Below, one piece after another: positions 63,923-64,000 of a DNA stretch of 64,000 nt. The DNA is from Bacteroidaceae bacterium (GTDB taxonomy: Bacteria; Bacteroidota; Bacteroidia; Bacteroidales; Bacteroidaceae), in contig JAFWBM010000025.1 in assembly GCA_017507105.1 (NCBI GenBank), positions 1 through 64,000 of the forward strand, read 5' to 3'. A model generated the notes under the pieces. The model had not been told where the DNA came from, made no database searches, and was given only the letters and a program-made list of their open reading frames with translations. Numbering within the stretch: position 1 is the first letter of the stretch; each line of letters opens with the position of its first letter. A program made the position numbers and the translations under genes.

Positions 63923-64000
63923 TCTCTTCTATCTGTAATAGTTGCTCTCCACGCAGCCGGTCATTTTTATCAGGATTGAGATAAAGGTTGTTGTATTGTG
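63923..64000. other. Window end after the ABC-F gene
   Basis: The last 78 bp. On the minus strand two frames stay open to the window edge: one ends at a stop at 63929-63931 (23 codons, ...TGCVESNYYR), the other runs into the ABC-F gene (NNLYLNPDKNDRLRGEQLL). Either could be the C-terminus of a convergent gene outside the window, but 78 bp is too little to decide. Confidence 0.25.

Noticed and set aside
1-64000. CRISPR arrays, insertion sequences, prophage or conjugative genes
   Set aside because: No regularly spaced direct repeats, transposase, integrase or phage structural gene was seen on either strand. The palindromes found have unrelated sequences and sit at gene ends, so they are terminators rather than one repeat family.

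Overview
The window is a chromosomal segment of a member of the Bacteroidales (Bacteroidetes), most likely a gut or mucosal commensal. Evidence: many promoters have the Bacteroidetes form (TTG, 19-20 bp spacer, TAnnTTTG); Shine-Dalgarno sequences are mostly absent; two secreted glycosidases end in type IX secretion (T9SS)-like C-terminal domains; there are Bacteroidetes families (DUF4271, DUF4369/TlpA-like proteins, OMP beta-barrel TonB-type receptor, a two-gene 5'-nucleotidase); and there is a host-glycan sialidase plus a GH84 hexosaminidase. Family or genus cannot be fixed from this sequence alone. Nearly all of the window is coding, with one tRNA and no insertion sequence, prophage or CRISPR array.

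Layout. 1-7.8 kb (minus): a truncated secreted protein, S41 protease, coaD, parE, a GNAT-like protein, a Ca2+/Na+ antiporter and a THUMP-like methyltransferase. 7.8-10.9 kb (minus): tRNA-Gln, then a tightly overlapping four-gene sugar operon (acyltransferase, two FdtA-like cupins, PLP aminotransferase) that looks built for a dTDP-3-amino-3,6-dideoxyhexose. 11.1-15.9 kb (minus): TatD-yidD-rnpA, and ahcY-LOG-DUF4271-hemD, with a structured leader before ahcY. 16-25.7 kb (minus): phosphoethanolamine transferase, GH84 enzyme, an orphan small protein, comM-like ATPase, a cysteine-less thioredoxin-fold lipoprotein, typA. 26.2-30.6 kb (plus): rpsO and a large sialidase. 30.8-36.3 kb (minus): korB/korA and a TonB-type receptor. 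36.5-40 kb (plus): efp, glycosyltransferase, radC, MIP18-type Fe-S factor, lpxH. 40-44.3 kb: LD-carboxypeptidase and U32 protein (minus), dus (plus), ROK kinase (minus). 44.6-53 kb: YtxH-like protein, pckA, upp, CotH lipoprotein, TlpA, split 5'-nucleotidase. 53-64 kb: rplS, DUF2007, frr, rsgA, asd, TcdA-like ThiF protein, LolD-like ATPase, Gate-domain membrane protein, porin-like protein, acyltransferase and an ABC-F ATPase.

How it fits together. Most genes are housekeeping: translation (rpsO, rplS, efp, frr, rsgA, typA, ABC-F), tRNA modification (dus, U32, TcdA-like), the methyl cycle (ahcY), central carbon (korAB, pckA) and envelope building (lpxH, phosphoethanolamine transferase, LD-carboxypeptidase, glycosyltransferase, aminosugar operon). 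The accessory layer is secreted and surface glycan handling (sialidase, GH84, CotH lipoprotein). I did not find a clear new multi-gene defence or mobile system. The best leads are the ahcY leader RNA, the rplS leader hairpin, the paired FdtA paralogues with one lost histidine, the cysteine-less TlpA-like lipoprotein, and a set of unusually long perfect palindromes used as intergenic terminators (up to 60 bp).

Coordinates include the stop codon. Where the longest open frame began at TTG/GTG or ran into a neighbour, I moved the start to the best-supported codon and say so.
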